Of a DNA stretch of 51,272 nucleotides, positions 38,867 to 47,546 are shown piece by piece. Position 1 is the first letter of the stretch. Every line of letters starts with the position of its first letter. Under the pieces are notes generated by a model. That model had not been told where the DNA came from, searched no databases, and saw only the letters and a list, made by a program, of their open reading frames with translations. Location: assembly GCF_006539885.1 (NCBI RefSeq), contig NZ_BJNW01000021.1, forward strand, positions 1-51,272, read 5' to 3'. A program made the position numbers and the translations under genes. The DNA is from Kocuria varians (GTDB lineage Bacteria > Actinomycetota > Actinomycetes > Actinomycetales > Micrococcaceae).

Positions 38867-40378
38867 ATGCATTTCTCACGTCATCTCGCCGTGCCCGCGG
38901 CGGCCCTCGTCCTGAGTGCCGCGACGGCTCTCGTCCCCGTTCTGATCGGCCCCGCACTGATGAGCCCTGCAACGGCGGGCACCGCCCCGAGCACCACGGC
39001 CCACCTGGGCACCCTCCAGAAGGGCGCCTCCCAGGCCAGCACCGCCCAGGCGAGGGCCGTGCAGACGGGTGCCTCGGCGTCGTCGGCCCGCATGCCTCAG
39101 GTAACGGCCCCCAGAGCAGCGGCGCTGCCCACCACCGGCTACCACCGCTCCTTCACCGGCGCGGGGAAGACCTCCACGTATCACGTCTATGCGGACGGCC
39201 TCGACCGTTCCAAGGCCGTGGGAGTGCTGTACTACCTGGGTGGCGACTACACCAGCGTCAAGGAGACCTGGGTCCACAACCCCGGGGGCACGCACCTCAC
39301 GGCCATGGCGGCGGAGGCCCGAAAGAAGAACATGGTCCTGGTGGTTCCGATCTCCCCGGACACGGACACGTCCGGCAACGGCGTGACCTGGTGGGAGGAG
39401 GCCGACGGCAACGGCGACTGGTTCCGCGCCCTCCAGGCCGGTCTCACATCGAACTACGGTCTGGACGCCTCCCGCACCTGGTTGGCCGGCTACTCGGGCG
39501 GGGCGGAGTTCCTCACCTACGAGCTGCTCGCGGACCGTCAGGGCTGGCTCCAGGGCGGCGGTGCCACGATCATCGGCGGGGGCGGGTCCGACGGCATGCA
39601 GACCGCGCCGAGCGCCGCCGTCCGTTCGCTGTCGCTGACTTGGCTCGTCGGGTCGAAGGACGTGGCGGGCAGCACCACCCCGGCCACGTGGTCCGCGTCC
39701 GCCACCGCGGCCCAGGGCAGGCAGCGCTACGTCCGGGATGGTTTCACCCGTACCCGCCTGACCACGCTGCCGGGGCTCAGCCACGACGACTACGACATCG
39801 TGGGCCTGATCTCGAAGGGTCTGGCGACGCTGCCGCCCGCCCCGGCGACGTCGTCCCCCTCCTCCCTGCTGCGCGGCGCCATCCGGGCGGACTACCTTGC
39901 CACCGGCGGGGCCGCGACGTACGGCCAGCCCACCTCGGCGGAGAAGCCCACGGGGGTGCACGGCGGCGTGTACCAGGGTTTCACGAAGAACTGCACCTAC
40001 TACTGGAGCCCGCAGACGGGAGCGCATCCGGTGCGGTGGGGCACGGGCATCGGCAACGCCTACCGCGCCGCAGACCTGGAGCGCGGGTGGGGGTACCCGG
40101 TGATCGCCGAACGGGCCCTCGCCAACGGCGCGTACCAGGACTTCCACCGGGGCACCGCGCGTTTCCGGGCAATCTACTCCCCGCGCACGGGCACCCACGC
40201 GGTGAAACTCAGTGGCGGCATCGGGACCGCGTGGCAGAAGGCCGGTCACGAGCACGGCTGGGGCTTCCCCACTACGGAGGAGTACACCGTGAACGGGGGC
40301 GTGGCGCAGAAGTTCTCGAACGGGTGGGTGGCCACCTGGCACCGAGCCACCGGGAAGGTAACGGTGGCGAAGGGCTGA
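38867..40378 (+). CDS. Secreted alpha/beta hydrolase with LGFP repeats
   Basis: A 503-residue exported protein. After a signal peptide (HFSRHLAVPAAALVLSAATA and following, cleaved near residue 40) and an Ala/Thr-rich linker comes a depolymerase-like alpha/beta hydrolase domain with nucleophile motif LAGYSGGAEF and a late His in GLSHDDYD. Residues about 340-503 hold three degenerate LGFP repeats, each around a Gly-x-Pro turn (YGQPTS, WGYPVI, WGFPTT), a module thought to bind the actinobacterial cell wall. So it is probably a wall-bound esterase or peptidase. AGAAAG upstream of the ATG at 38867 is a modest ribosome binding site. A frame extension to 38786 lacks one. Substrate unknown. Confidence 0.82.
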   Translation: MHFSRHLAVPAAALVLSAATALVPVLIGPALMSPATAGTAPSTTAHLGTLQKGASQASTAQARAVQTGASASSARMPQVTAPRAAALPTTGYHRSFTGAGKTSTYHVYADGLDRSKAVGVLYYLGGDYTSVKETWVHNPGGTHLTAMAAEARKKNMVLVVPISPDTDTSGNGVTWWEEADGNGDWFRALQAGLTSNYGLDASRTWLAGYSGGAEFLTYELLADRQGWLQGGGATIIGGGGSDGMQTAPSAAVRSLSLTWLVGSKDVAGSTTPATWSASATAAQGRQRYVRDGFTRTRLTTLPGLSHDDYDIVGLISKGLATLPPAPATSSPSSLLRGAIRADYLATGGAATYGQPTSAEKPTGVHGGVYQGFTKNCTYYWSPQTGAHPVRWGTGIGNAYRAADLERGWGYPVIAERALANGAYQDFHRGTARFRAIYSPRTGTHAVKLSGGIGTAWQKAGHEHGWGFPTTEEYTVNGGVAQKFSNGWVATWHRATGKVTVAKG

Positions 40379-40431
40379 GCGAGCTCCGTCGTCGCCCGCC
40401 GGGACCGCTCCGCGACCCGCGGCAGAATCTC

Positions 40432-40480
40432 AGGCGCGACATGCCCACCGGGACCGTCTCCCAACGGGCATGTCGCGCCT
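40432..40480. terminator. Bidirectional hairpin terminator
   Basis: Perfect 15-bp inverted repeat (40432-40446 with 40466-40480, 19-base loop) between the convergent LGFP hydrolase and ThDP-enzyme genes. Confidence 0.8.
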
Positions 40481-40509
40481 CAGATGTGCGAGGGGGGACG
40501 ACGCCACCC

Positions 40510-42210
40510 TCAGTCCCGCTCCGGCTCCGCCGCCTTCGCCCGGCTCGCCGGCATGATGAAGCGCCACGGACTCTGCTCGAGCGAGAGCGGCATGGGGACC
40601 GTGATGACCGTGGGGCGCTTCGCGGCGACCGCCTCGGCCATCGCGGAGCGCAGTTCCTCCGGGGTGGTGGCACGCAGTCCGAGGGCCCCGAAGGACTCCG
40701 CCATGCTCACGAAGTCCGGGTTGCGCAGCTCGGTCGCGGAGCCGTGGCCGTAGATGCGCACCTGGTCCGCCTGCACGTTGCCGAACGCGCCGTTGTCGAA
40801 GACCACCGTGATGACGTTGAGTCCGTGCTGCACGGCCGTCGCGAGCTCCTGCACGCCGTACATGAACCCGCCGTCGCCGGTCACGGAGACCACCACGCTG
40901 TCGCGGTGGGCGGCCTGCACACCCAGGGCCGTGGGGAAGCCGTAGCCCAGGTTGCCCTGGTACCCGCACGTGATGAAGTGGCGGGGCTCGAAGACGTCGA
41001 ACGCGAAGTAGGACGCGAAGCCGATCTGCGAGACCTCCTCCACGAAGTACCCGTCCCGGGGGAGCACGTCCTGGATGGCGCCCAGGTAGTCGGCGTGGGG
41101 CTTCAGCTCGGCGATCTCGCGCCGCGCCTTCTCCTTCGCCGCGGCGAGCTCCTCGTGGCGTGAGGCCCGGGGCGCCGTGTCCTGCAGCGCGGTGAGCAGC
41201 TGCTCGACCACCAGGCGCGAGTCCCCGGTCAGCCCCACGGTCGGTTCGAGCCGCTGCTGCTGGGCCGGGTCCACGTCCACGTTCACGGTGACCAGGTCCT
41301 CGGGGGTGTCCGGCCAGCGGAACCACACGAGCTCCTGCCGGGTGCCCACCGCGAGCAGCACGTCCGTGTCCGCCCACCGCTCGAAGCCCGCCGCGCTGGA
41401 GAAGCCCAGCGGGTGGTCGTCACGGACGATTCCGCGCCCGCCGCGCAGGGAGACCACCGGCGCGTGCAGCATCTGCGCGAGCTCCAGGATCCCCTCGCGG
41501 GCGTTCCGGGCGCCGCTGCCCACCATGATCATGGGGTGGCGCGCCCCGGCGAGGGCGCGGACGGCGCGCGCCACGGCGTCGTCGTCCGCGCCGCGCGCCT
41601 CGGCGGGGGTGATCTCCACCGGGGGCATGGGGGCCGTGCGGGTGAGCACGTCCCACGGGATGGCGACGACGGCGGGGCCGGGCCGCCCGCCCGTGGCCTC
41701 CGAGAACGCCTCGGCGACGGCGCCCGGGACCTCTGCGGGGTCGGTCACCGTCCGCGCCCACTTGGTGAACGAGGACACCGTGGCCTGCTGGTCCGGCATC
41801 TCGTGCAGGTGGCCCATGCCGCGGCCCATGAACTCCGTGGGGATCTCGCTCGTGAGGCACACCGTGGGCGTGCTCGTGGCGAGCGAGGTGAGCATCCCGG
41901 CGCTCGCGTTGAGGACGCCCGGGCCCGGCACGACGCTGAACACCCCGGGGCGCCCGGTGGACTGCGCGTAGCCGAGGGCCATGTACGCGCACGCCTGCTC
42001 GTGGCGGGCGCCGATCACCTCGATGCCCGGCTCGTTGCGCAGGGACTCGAACAGCTCGTACGTCTGCACGCCGGGGATGCCGAAGACGGTGTCCACACCC
42101 TCCCGCACCAGCCCGGCTACCGCGGCCTGGCCGGCCGTGAGCTCGCGGGGCGCGGCGTCGTCGTCGGCGGTGTCCCGGGCGGAGGTGGAGACAGTGTCGT
42201 GGCTGCTCAT
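40510..42210 (-). CDS. Thiamine-diphosphate enzyme, acetolactate synthase/2-oxoacid decarboxylase type
   Basis: A 566-residue ThDP-dependent enzyme with the usual three domains: PYR domain with the catalytic Glu in GARHEQACAYMALGYA, a central domain (IMVGSGARNAREGI) and PP domain with the cofactor motif VTGDGGFMYGVQELATA to DNGAFGN. It resembles the acetolactate synthase/benzoylformate decarboxylase group. Because it is the last gene of an operon with an aminotransferase and an amino-acid permease (ATGA overlap with the permease stop), I infer decarboxylation of the 2-oxo acid formed by transamination, for example phenylpyruvate or a branched-chain oxo acid. No small regulatory subunit is present, arguing against biosynthetic acetolactate synthase. 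Confidence 0.85.
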   Translation of the reverse strand: MSSHDTVSTSARDTADDDAAPRELTAGQAAVAGLVREGVDTVFGIPGVQTYELFESLRNEPGIEVIGARHEQACAYMALGYAQSTGRPGVFSVVPGPGVLNASAGMLTSLATSTPTVCLTSEIPTEFMGRGMGHLHEMPDQQATVSSFTKWARTVTDPAEVPGAVAEAFSEATGGRPGPAVVAIPWDVLTRTAPMPPVEITPAEARGADDDAVARAVRALAGARHPMIMVGSGARNAREGILELAQMLHAPVVSLRGGRGIVRDDHPLGFSSAAGFERWADTDVLLAVGTRQELVWFRWPDTPEDLVTVNVDVDPAQQQRLEPTVGLTGDSRLVVEQLLTALQDTAPRASRHEELAAAKEKARREIAELKPHADYLGAIQDVLPRDGYFVEEVSQIGFASYFAFDVFEPRHFITCGYQGNLGYGFPTALGVQAAHRDSVVVSVTGDGGFMYGVQELATAVQHGLNVITVVFDNGAFGNVQADQVRIYGHGSATELRNPDFVSMAESFGALGLRATTPEELRSAMAEAVAAKRPTVITVPMPLSLEQSPWRFIMPASRAKAAEPERD

Positions 42211-43679
42211 CGGTCCCTCTCCTGCTCCTGCTCGGAAGCGGCGGGCGCGTCAGCGGCGGCGTCGTCGAGCTCGGCGTGGACGGTCGCGGGCTGCCTGGTG
42301 CGGCGCGTCACGAAGATCCCCGTCACGGCGATCAGCGCGGTCGCGCCGACCGTGAGCAGCAGCTGCGTGCGGGCGGCGGGGTCGAGCATGGCGATCACCA
42401 CGATCACCACCAGCAGCGCCACCGTGAGGTAGGACAGGAACGGGAAGAGCGGCATCTTGTACGTGGTGGAGCGCTCGCCCGGGTTCTCCCGCTCGCGGCG
42501 GTGGCGCAGGGTGATCTGGGAGGCCGCCACGGAGATCCAGATGATGATGATCGTGGAGCCCACGATGGACAGCAGCGTGTCCAGGACCTTGCCGGGGAAC
42601 AGCGCCTCCAGGATGCTCGCGACGAATCCGAACGAGACCGTGAACAGCACAGCGCGGCGCGGCACGCTGTTGTGCGCGGTGCGCTTGATGCCGGCGGGGG
42701 CGTAATTGCGCTGGGCGAGCGAGTGCATCATGCGCGAAGCGGCATAGACGTTGGCGTTCAGCGCACTGAGCAGCGCGAAGACCGCGACCAGCGCCATGAT
42801 GTTGCCCGCCGCGGGCATCCCGGCCACGTTGAGCACGGCCGCGAACGGGCCCTCGGGCGGATCGGCCTGCGAGGGCTTGAGGACCGCCACGATGATGAAC
42901 ACGGAGCCGATGTAGAACAGGCAGATCCGCCACGCCACGGTGCGGATCGCGGTGGCCACGCTGCGCTGCGGGTCCGCGGTCTCACCGGCGGCGATCGCCA
43001 CGATCTCGGTGCCGCCGAACGCGAAGATCACGATCAGCAGACCGGCACCCACGCCCGCGAGGCCGGTGGGGGCGAAATCCGCGAAGTTGGACAGCCCGCC
43101 CTCGTGGCCGGGGATCACGCCGATCAGCATGAGCACGCCCACCACGAGGAACGCGAGGATCACGCCCACCTTGATGAAGGCGAACCAGAACTCGAACTCG
43201 CCGTACTTGCTCACCGCGAACATGTTGATGGTGGTGAACAGGGCCATGAAGATCAGGCTCAGCACCCACGTGGGAGGCACGGCGACGTCACCCATGGTGT
43301 TGTGCAGGATGCCGGTGAGGATCGTGGCCGCGCCGTTGGCCTCCGCGGCGGTGACCACGGCCAGCTGCACCCAGTACAGCCAGCCCACGGTGTAGCCGGC
43401 CACGGGGCCGAACGCGTTCTGCGCGTGCGTGGAGAACGCGCCGCTCGTGGGGTTCGCGGCGGAGAGCTCGCCGATCATCCACATGACCAGGATGACCAGC
43501 GCGCCGGCCACCACGTAGGAGAGCAGGATCGCGGGGCCGGCCACGGCCACGCCCTTGCCGCTGCCCAGGAACAGGCCCGCGCCGATCGCGCCGCCCAGTC
43601 CCATCATGGTGAGCTGGCGGGGCTTGAGTCCGCGCACGGTGCTGGTGGAGACCTCCGGGGTCTGACGGGTGGTGCTCAT
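42207..43679 (-). CDS. Amino acid permease (APC superfamily, AAT/GABA type)
   Basis: A 490-residue twelve-helix permease. The N-terminal MMGLGGAIGAGLFLGSGKGV and GALVILVMWMIGELSAANPT, followed by TSGAFSTHAQNAFGP, are the signatures of the AAT family (GABA, aromatic and proline permeases); FAFGGTEIVAIAAGETADP is the conserved central helix. It probably imports the amino acid broken down by the two flanking enzymes. The ATG at 43679 starts three bases after the aminotransferase stop, and its own stop overlaps the next start. The C-terminal tail is acidic. Substrate specificity cannot be read directly. Confidence 0.93.
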   Translation of the reverse strand: MSTTRQTPEVSTSTVRGLKPRQLTMMGLGGAIGAGLFLGSGKGVAVAGPAILLSYVVAGALVILVMWMIGELSAANPTSGAFSTHAQNAFGPVAGYTVGWLYWVQLAVVTAAEANGAATILTGILHNTMGDVAVPPTWVLSLIFMALFTTINMFAVSKYGEFEFWFAFIKVGVILAFLVVGVLMLIGVIPGHEGGLSNFADFAPTGLAGVGAGLLIVIFAFGGTEIVAIAAGETADPQRSVATAIRTVAWRICLFYIGSVFIIVAVLKPSQADPPEGPFAAVLNVAGMPAAGNIMALVAVFALLSALNANVYAASRMMHSLAQRNYAPAGIKRTAHNSVPRRAVLFTVSFGFVASILEALFPGKVLDTLLSIVGSTIIIIWISVAASQITLRHRRERENPGERSTTYKMPLFPFLSYLTVALLVVIVVIAMLDPAARTQLLLTVGATALIAVTGIFVTRRTRQPATVHAELDDAAADAPAASEQEQERDR

Positions 43680-43682
43680 GGT

Positions 43683-44816
43683 TCAGCCCCCGATCCGGGA
43701 CGACGACGCCGCCCGCAGGGTCTCGAGGGCGTCCTGCGCCGCCACCAGGAAGGCCTGGTTGGCCGCGGGGGACCCGATGCTGACGCGGATGCCCTCGTCC
43801 GGGAACGCACGGGCGATCACGCCGTGGCGCGAGAGGGTCTCCTCCGCCTGCACGGTCTGGGCGCCGGTGCGCAGCCACACGAAGTTCGCCTGGGACTCGG
43901 GCAGCTCCCAGCCCTGCGCGAGCAGCTGCTGGTGCACGTGGTCGCGCTGCTCGATCAGCGCGGTGATGCGCTCCTCGATCTCCGTCTCCGCGGCGAGGCT
44001 CGCGAGGGCGGCCTGCTGGGCCAGGTTGGTCACGCCGAACGGGATGGCGACGGCGCGCAGGGCGGCACTGATGTACTCCGGCGCGATCGCGTAGCCGATC
44101 CGCAGCCCGGCCAGGCCGTACGCCTTGGAGAACGTGTGGAGCACCACCACGTTGGGGTACTCGTGGAAGAAGTCGATGCCGCGGGCGGCGTCCGGGGCCA
44201 CGTTGAAGTGCACGTAGGCCTCGTCCACCACCACGAGCACGTTGCTCGGCACCTGCGCCATGAACGCGTGCAGCTCGTCAGCGGTCACGGAGGTTCCGGT
44301 GGGGTTGTTGGGCGTGCACACGAGCACCACCTTGGTGCGCTCGGTGATCGCGGCGGCCATCGCGGGCAGGTCGTGGCGCTCGTCCTCGGTCAGCGGCACC
44401 TTCACCGCGGTGGCACCGGCCAGGCCGGCCAGGATCGGGTACGCCTCGAAGGAGCGCCACGCGAAGACGACCTCGTCCCCCTCGTCGCACACGGAGCGGA
44501 TGATCTGCGAGGCGACCTCCACGGACCCGCTGCCGAAGCTCACGGACGACGGCGCCACGTCCCAGCGGGCGGCGACGGCCTCGGTGACCGCGCGGCACGT
44601 CATGTCCGGGTAGAGGTTCATCTCCGGGGACATCTGGTTCACGGCGTCCAGTACGGACGGCAGCGGCGGATAGGGGTTCTCGTTGGACGAGAGCTTGTAC
44701 TGCAGGACGTCCGAGCCCGCGGCGGACTTCCCCGGCTTGTAGGGCGGCAGGGAACGCAGTGCGGGCCGCAGGGACACGGCGGGCTGCTGCGAGCCCTCGG
44801 GGTGCTGAGTTGTCAC
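43683..44816 (-). CDS. Class I/II aminotransferase, HisC/aromatic type
   Basis: A 377-residue PLP-dependent aminotransferase of the HisC/Pat group. LSSNENPYPPLP, the PLP-lysine motif LHTFSKAYGLAGLRIGYAI (Lys in SKAYG), TPNNPTGTS and VDEAYVHF are all present, as is the substrate Arg near GIRVSIGSP. Actinobacterial members of this group often act on aromatic amino acids. GTG at 44816 with AAGGAG six bases upstream is the best start. First gene of the permease/ThDP-enzyme operon and divergent from an Lrp-type regulator, so a degradative role is more likely than histidine synthesis; no his genes are nearby. Confidence 0.9.
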   Translation of the reverse strand: MTTQHPEGSQQPAVSLRPALRSLPPYKPGKSAAGSDVLQYKLSSNENPYPPLPSVLDAVNQMSPEMNLYPDMTCRAVTEAVAARWDVAPSSVSFGSGSVEVASQIIRSVCDEGDEVVFAWRSFEAYPILAGLAGATAVKVPLTEDERHDLPAMAAAITERTKVVLVCTPNNPTGTSVTADELHAFMAQVPSNVLVVVDEAYVHFNVAPDAARGIDFFHEYPNVVVLHTFSKAYGLAGLRIGYAIAPEYISAALRAVAIPFGVTNLAQQAALASLAAETEIEERITALIEQRDHVHQQLLAQGWELPESQANFVWLRTGAQTVQAEETLSRHGVIARAFPDEGIRVSIGSPAANQAFLVAAQDALETLRAASSSRIGG

Positions 44817-44981
44817 GGTTGACTCCTTCACGGCATTGTGGTCGGAGTCACAGTGGCACAGGTCTCCGGGGGTGACAACCATTCAAGGCCGTACGGCACA
44901 GAATGCACGTTCCGGACAGGCCTACCGACGGGTCGCTGTACAAAGTGTCACTCATGAACGGCGTGAGCGCGAGGGGCTGGA
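44817..44981. promoter_or_regulatory. Divergent control region with candidate Lrp-type operator
   Basis: Between the aminotransferase and regulator genes. A perfect 10-base palindrome GCCGTACGGC (44888-44897) lies near the middle, flanked by AT-richer sequence, and TACAAA near 44939 could be the -10 for the regulator gene. Confidence 0.42.
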
Positions 44982-45467
44982 ATGAAGATCGACGAGTTGG
45001 ACGTGCGGATCGTCGAGCTCTTCAGCCGGGAGGACGGCATCGGGGTGCTGGCGGCCTCCCGTGAGCTGGGCGTCGCGCGGCCCACCGTGCAGTCACGGCT
45101 GGACAAGCTCAAGGCCGCCGGGGTGATCGAGTCCACGGGCCCCATGCTGGATCCGGCGCGGTTCGGCTACCCGGTGATGGCGATCGTCTCCATCGAGATT
45201 GCGCAGGGCGTGGGGCACATCGCCGTGGGGACCGCGCTGAAGGAGATCCCGGAGATCGTGGAGATGTACACCGTCTCCGGGGACCACGACGTCATGGTGC
45301 GGGTGGTCGCCCGCTCCAACGACGACCTCCAGCGCGTGCTCGACGCGGTGGCCGGCACCGGCGCCGTGAACCGGACCCGCAGCGTCGTCGTGCTGCAGAC
45401 CCACTTCCAGAACCGCCTGCTGCCGCTCTTCGCGCGGGTGGGCGGGGTGGAGCCCGGCGGGGAGTGA
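44982..45467 (+). CDS. Lrp/AsnC-family transcriptional regulator
   Basis: A 161-residue feast/famine regulator. The N-terminal winged helix-turn-helix is visible in LDVRIVELFSREDGIG, AASRELGVARPTVQSRLDKL and AAGVIESTGPMLDP; the C-terminal RAM (effector-binding) domain includes IPEIVEMYTVSGDHDVMVRVV and ends with TRSVVVLQTHFQNR. Such proteins sense amino acids. It is divergent from the aminotransferase, permease and ThDP-enzyme operon and is the obvious regulator of it. The ATG at 44982 follows GAGGGG. Confidence 0.93.
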   Translation: MKIDELDVRIVELFSREDGIGVLAASRELGVARPTVQSRLDKLKAAGVIESTGPMLDPARFGYPVMAIVSIEIAQGVGHIAVGTALKEIPEIVEMYTVSGDHDVMVRVVARSNDDLQRVLDAVAGTGAVNRTRSVVVLQTHFQNRLLPLFARVGGVEPGGE

Positions 45468-45592
45468 GGTCGGCCCGGGTTCGAGGGGCGACGTCGCCGG
45501 GTCGGGGCCGTGGCTCCTCGCCCGGTGCGGAGGCACCGGGGAGACGGCTGCAGGACAGAGGGACCTCCGGTGGGTGCGCCCCGGACATGCGA

Positions 45593-45626
45593 AAATCCCG
45601 CCCGACCAACCGGTCGAACGGGATTT
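45593..45626 (-). terminator. Terminator of tRNA-Leu
   Basis: AAATCCCG/CGGGATTT arms (45593-45600 and 45619-45626), with an inner CGACC/GGTCG pairing and a run of four T residues on the - strand, lie a few bases past the tRNA 3' end. Confidence 0.75.
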
Positions 45627-45634
45627 CCTGACGG

Positions 45635-45718
45635 TGCGCGAGGGGGGAGTTGAACCCCCACGCCCTCTCGGGCACACGGACCTGAACCGTGCGCGTCTGC
45701 CTATTCCGCCACTCGCGC
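45635..45718 (-). tRNA. tRNA-Leu(CAG)
   Basis: Eighty-four bases on the - strand fold as a class II tRNA: acceptor GCGCGAG/CTCGCGC, anticodon stem CACGG/CCGTG with loop TTCAGGT (anticodon CAG, reading CUG), a long variable arm GCCC-GAGA-GGGC and T-arm GGGGG-TTCAACT-CCCCC. Discriminator is A. The genome encodes CCG and not CCA after it, so CCA must be added. Confidence 0.95.
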
Positions 45719-45801
45719 TCGTTGTCCCGCTCGGCGTGCGCCTGCGAGCAACGTCGAAAACAATACCCGACGCCCGCCCGCTTTGGCGAATCGCGCTCCC
45801 C

Positions 45802-46659
45802 TCACACGCTCACGGTGAGTCCGGCCCAGGAGATGGCGGCGCAGAAGAGGCCGGCGAGGGCGTAGAGGGTCACGGGCACGACGAACGCGATCTCCCGCGC
45901 CGAGCCTGCGTTGCCGAGCACGGGAAAGCGCACGAACGCGCTGCGCCGGTAGAACGTGGTGGGCAGCGGCAGAGGGATCCGCAGGGGCCACAGCAGGTGG
46001 ATGCCCTGGGTGGTGAGGAGGTCCCCGAGCATGTGCACCGCGCAGCCGAGCCCCACCGCGACCACGAACCAGCGCGGGTCCTCCGGGGGATGGGTGGCCA
46101 CGAACGCCCCGAGTAGGATGCCCACGACCCAGTTCGCGTGGGCCAGCCGGTCCGGGACGAACGCGAGCACCTTCACGGCGCACGCGATGAGCAGCACGGA
46201 GAGCACCGCGGCGAGCGGCCACACCTGCCCCGGCAGCGACGCCGCGGCGTCCGGGACCGGGGCGGCGGCGTCGTCGGCCCCGGAGAGCGCGTGCCAGCGC
46301 AGAGCGTCCCCCACGGGCAGGGAGGCGCGCTGGGAGAGCACGGCGAGCAGCACGATCAGCGCGAGTCCCAGCAGGGAGTGCGTGGCCCTGCGGTGCCCGC
46401 CCGAGACGGCGCTCGTGGCCTTCGCGATCCACCCGGACAGCGGCGGCAGCGAGCGGGCCACGGTGCCGCCGGGGTGGTCGAGGTCCGGCAGTAGTGCCGC
46501 GCCGGCGCAGATCAGGGCGCCGGTGATGACCCCGGCGTTGCCCACGGGCATCAGGCCGAGGCCCATTGGAAGGCTGACGTCTGCCAGCTGGACGGTGTAC
46601 GTGCCGGTGAGTGCCACCCACGCGGCGGCTCCGCAGGCGGCGTGGCTGGGGCCCATCAT
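45802..46659 (-). CDS. YdjM/DUF457-type membrane-bound metal-dependent hydrolase
   Basis: A 285-residue membrane protein of the DUF457 family (YdjM-like, predicted metal-dependent hydrolases). It has the early MGPSHAACGAAAW with His, ALLPDLDHPGGTVAR (DLDHP metal site), GGHRRATHSLLGLAL (HRRxTHS) and a late CAVHMLGDLLTTQGIHLLWP (HxxxDxxT). All putative metal ligands are present. About six hydrophobic helices. Two adjacent ATG codons (46659 and 46656) can serve as start. Cellular role is unknown. It lies downstream of and parallel to the DUF218 gene, and its stop is about 80 bases before the tRNA-Leu 5' end. Confidence 0.85.
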   Translation of the reverse strand: MMGPSHAACGAAAWVALTGTYTVQLADVSLPMGLGLMPVGNAGVITGALICAGAALLPDLDHPGGTVARSLPPLSGWIAKATSAVSGGHRRATHSLLGLALIVLLAVLSQRASLPVGDALRWHALSGADDAAAPVPDAAASLPGQVWPLAAVLSVLLIACAVKVLAFVPDRLAHANWVVGILLGAFVATHPPEDPRWFVVAVGLGCAVHMLGDLLTTQGIHLLWPLRIPLPLPTTFYRRSAFVRFPVLGNAGSAREIAFVVPVTLYALAGLFCAAISWAGLTVSV

Positions 46660-46788
46660 CGGGGCGACCTGGGCATGGAACGGTCCTCTCGAGACCTCGG
46701 GGAAGAAGTGTTTCCCCAGGCTAGGGAGGGGGTCCGACCCGCATAAGCGACCGCGGGGACGGCCCGTTCGAGCTCAGGAGGCTCGCGC

Positions 46789-47427
46789 TCAGGAGGTGGA
46801 CTTGGGGTTCCCCGGCAGCTGCTGGTCGCAGCCGGGGGTGAGCCACGCCTTCACGAAGCCGGCGCTCTGGTGCACGTACTGCATCAGCAGGGCCTTTCCG
46901 CTGAGCTGGAAGTCCACGGAGGACATGCGCAGCTCGCCCGCGTAGCAGCGGGAGAGGATCATGCGGGAGCGCGTGATGTGCTGCGTGAACGTCACCGCGG
47001 TGACCGTGTTCCAGCCGCGTTCCTCGGCGAGCTTGCGCAGCTCGATCGCCTCACCCTGGGTGGTGGAGGGGTTCGGCTTGAAGCAGATGACCTCCACGCC
47101 CTCGTGCGGCTCGCAGAACTTGCGCGCGTCGTAGTAGGCCACGGTCTCGGGGGAGTCGTAGGGCTCGGAGTCCGGAACGGAGATCACCAGGGTCTTGGCG
47201 ATGTGCTGGTGGTACACCAGGTCCTCCGCCTCCGCCACGCGCGTGGAGTCAGGGGGGCCCAGCACGAACACGGCGTCCGAGGCGCGGGGTGCGTCCAGGC
47301 GGGGTTCGTCGAGCGCCACGTGGCACACCGCGAGCCAGGAGACGAGCAGGACGACGACGGCGAGAGCCACCACCAGGGGCCACCGGCGCCTCGCAGCGGG
47401 GGCCTGACCGGGTGCCGTTTCTGTCAA
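46789..47427 (-). CDS. DUF218/SanA-like membrane protein
   Basis: A 212-residue protein with one N-terminal hydrophobic helix (WPLVVALAVVVLLVSWLAV) and an extracytoplasmic DUF218-type domain: SDAVFVLGPPDSTRVAEAEDL, STTQGEAIELRKLAEERGW and VTAVTFTQHITRSRMIL give the expected order of Gly-rich loop, Thr/Asn helix and His-Arg pair. Members such as SanA and YdcF affect envelope integrity, but their reaction is unknown. Four Cys are present in the external part. The TTG start at 47427 is chosen because GGAAGGA lies five to six bases upstream. The stop region contains a 10-base direct repeat GCTCAGGAGG (46772 and 46787). Confidence 0.75.
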   Translation of the reverse strand: MTETAPGQAPAARRRWPLVVALAVVVLLVSWLAVCHVALDEPRLDAPRASDAVFVLGPPDSTRVAEAEDLVYHQHIAKTLVISVPDSEPYDSPETVAYYDARKFCEPHEGVEVICFKPNPSTTQGEAIELRKLAEERGWNTVTAVTFTQHITRSRMILSRCYAGELRMSSVDFQLSGKALLMQYVHQSAGFVKAWLTPGCDQQLPGNPKSTS

Positions 47428-47546
47428 GGGGTTCCTTCCGCGGGGGGACGATCGGCGGGTGCGCCGCGGATATCATCTCACCCAGTGGCAGCGCGGACGC
47501 CGGTTCCGCGTGGTGACCGGGTGAACCCCCAGCAAGGAGACAGTGC

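Noticed and set aside
43683-44816. Histidinol-phosphate aminotransferase of histidine synthesis
   Set aside because: No his genes nearby; coupling to a permease, a ThDP enzyme and an Lrp-type regulator points to catabolism.
42276-44822. 848-codon open frame on the + strand
   Set aside because: Antisense to the permease and aminotransferase; an effect of GC-rich third codon positions.
46772-46796. Direct repeat GCTCAGGAGG near the DUF218 stop as a mobile-element scar
   Set aside because: Only ten bases, 15 bases apart, and explainable by local slippage.
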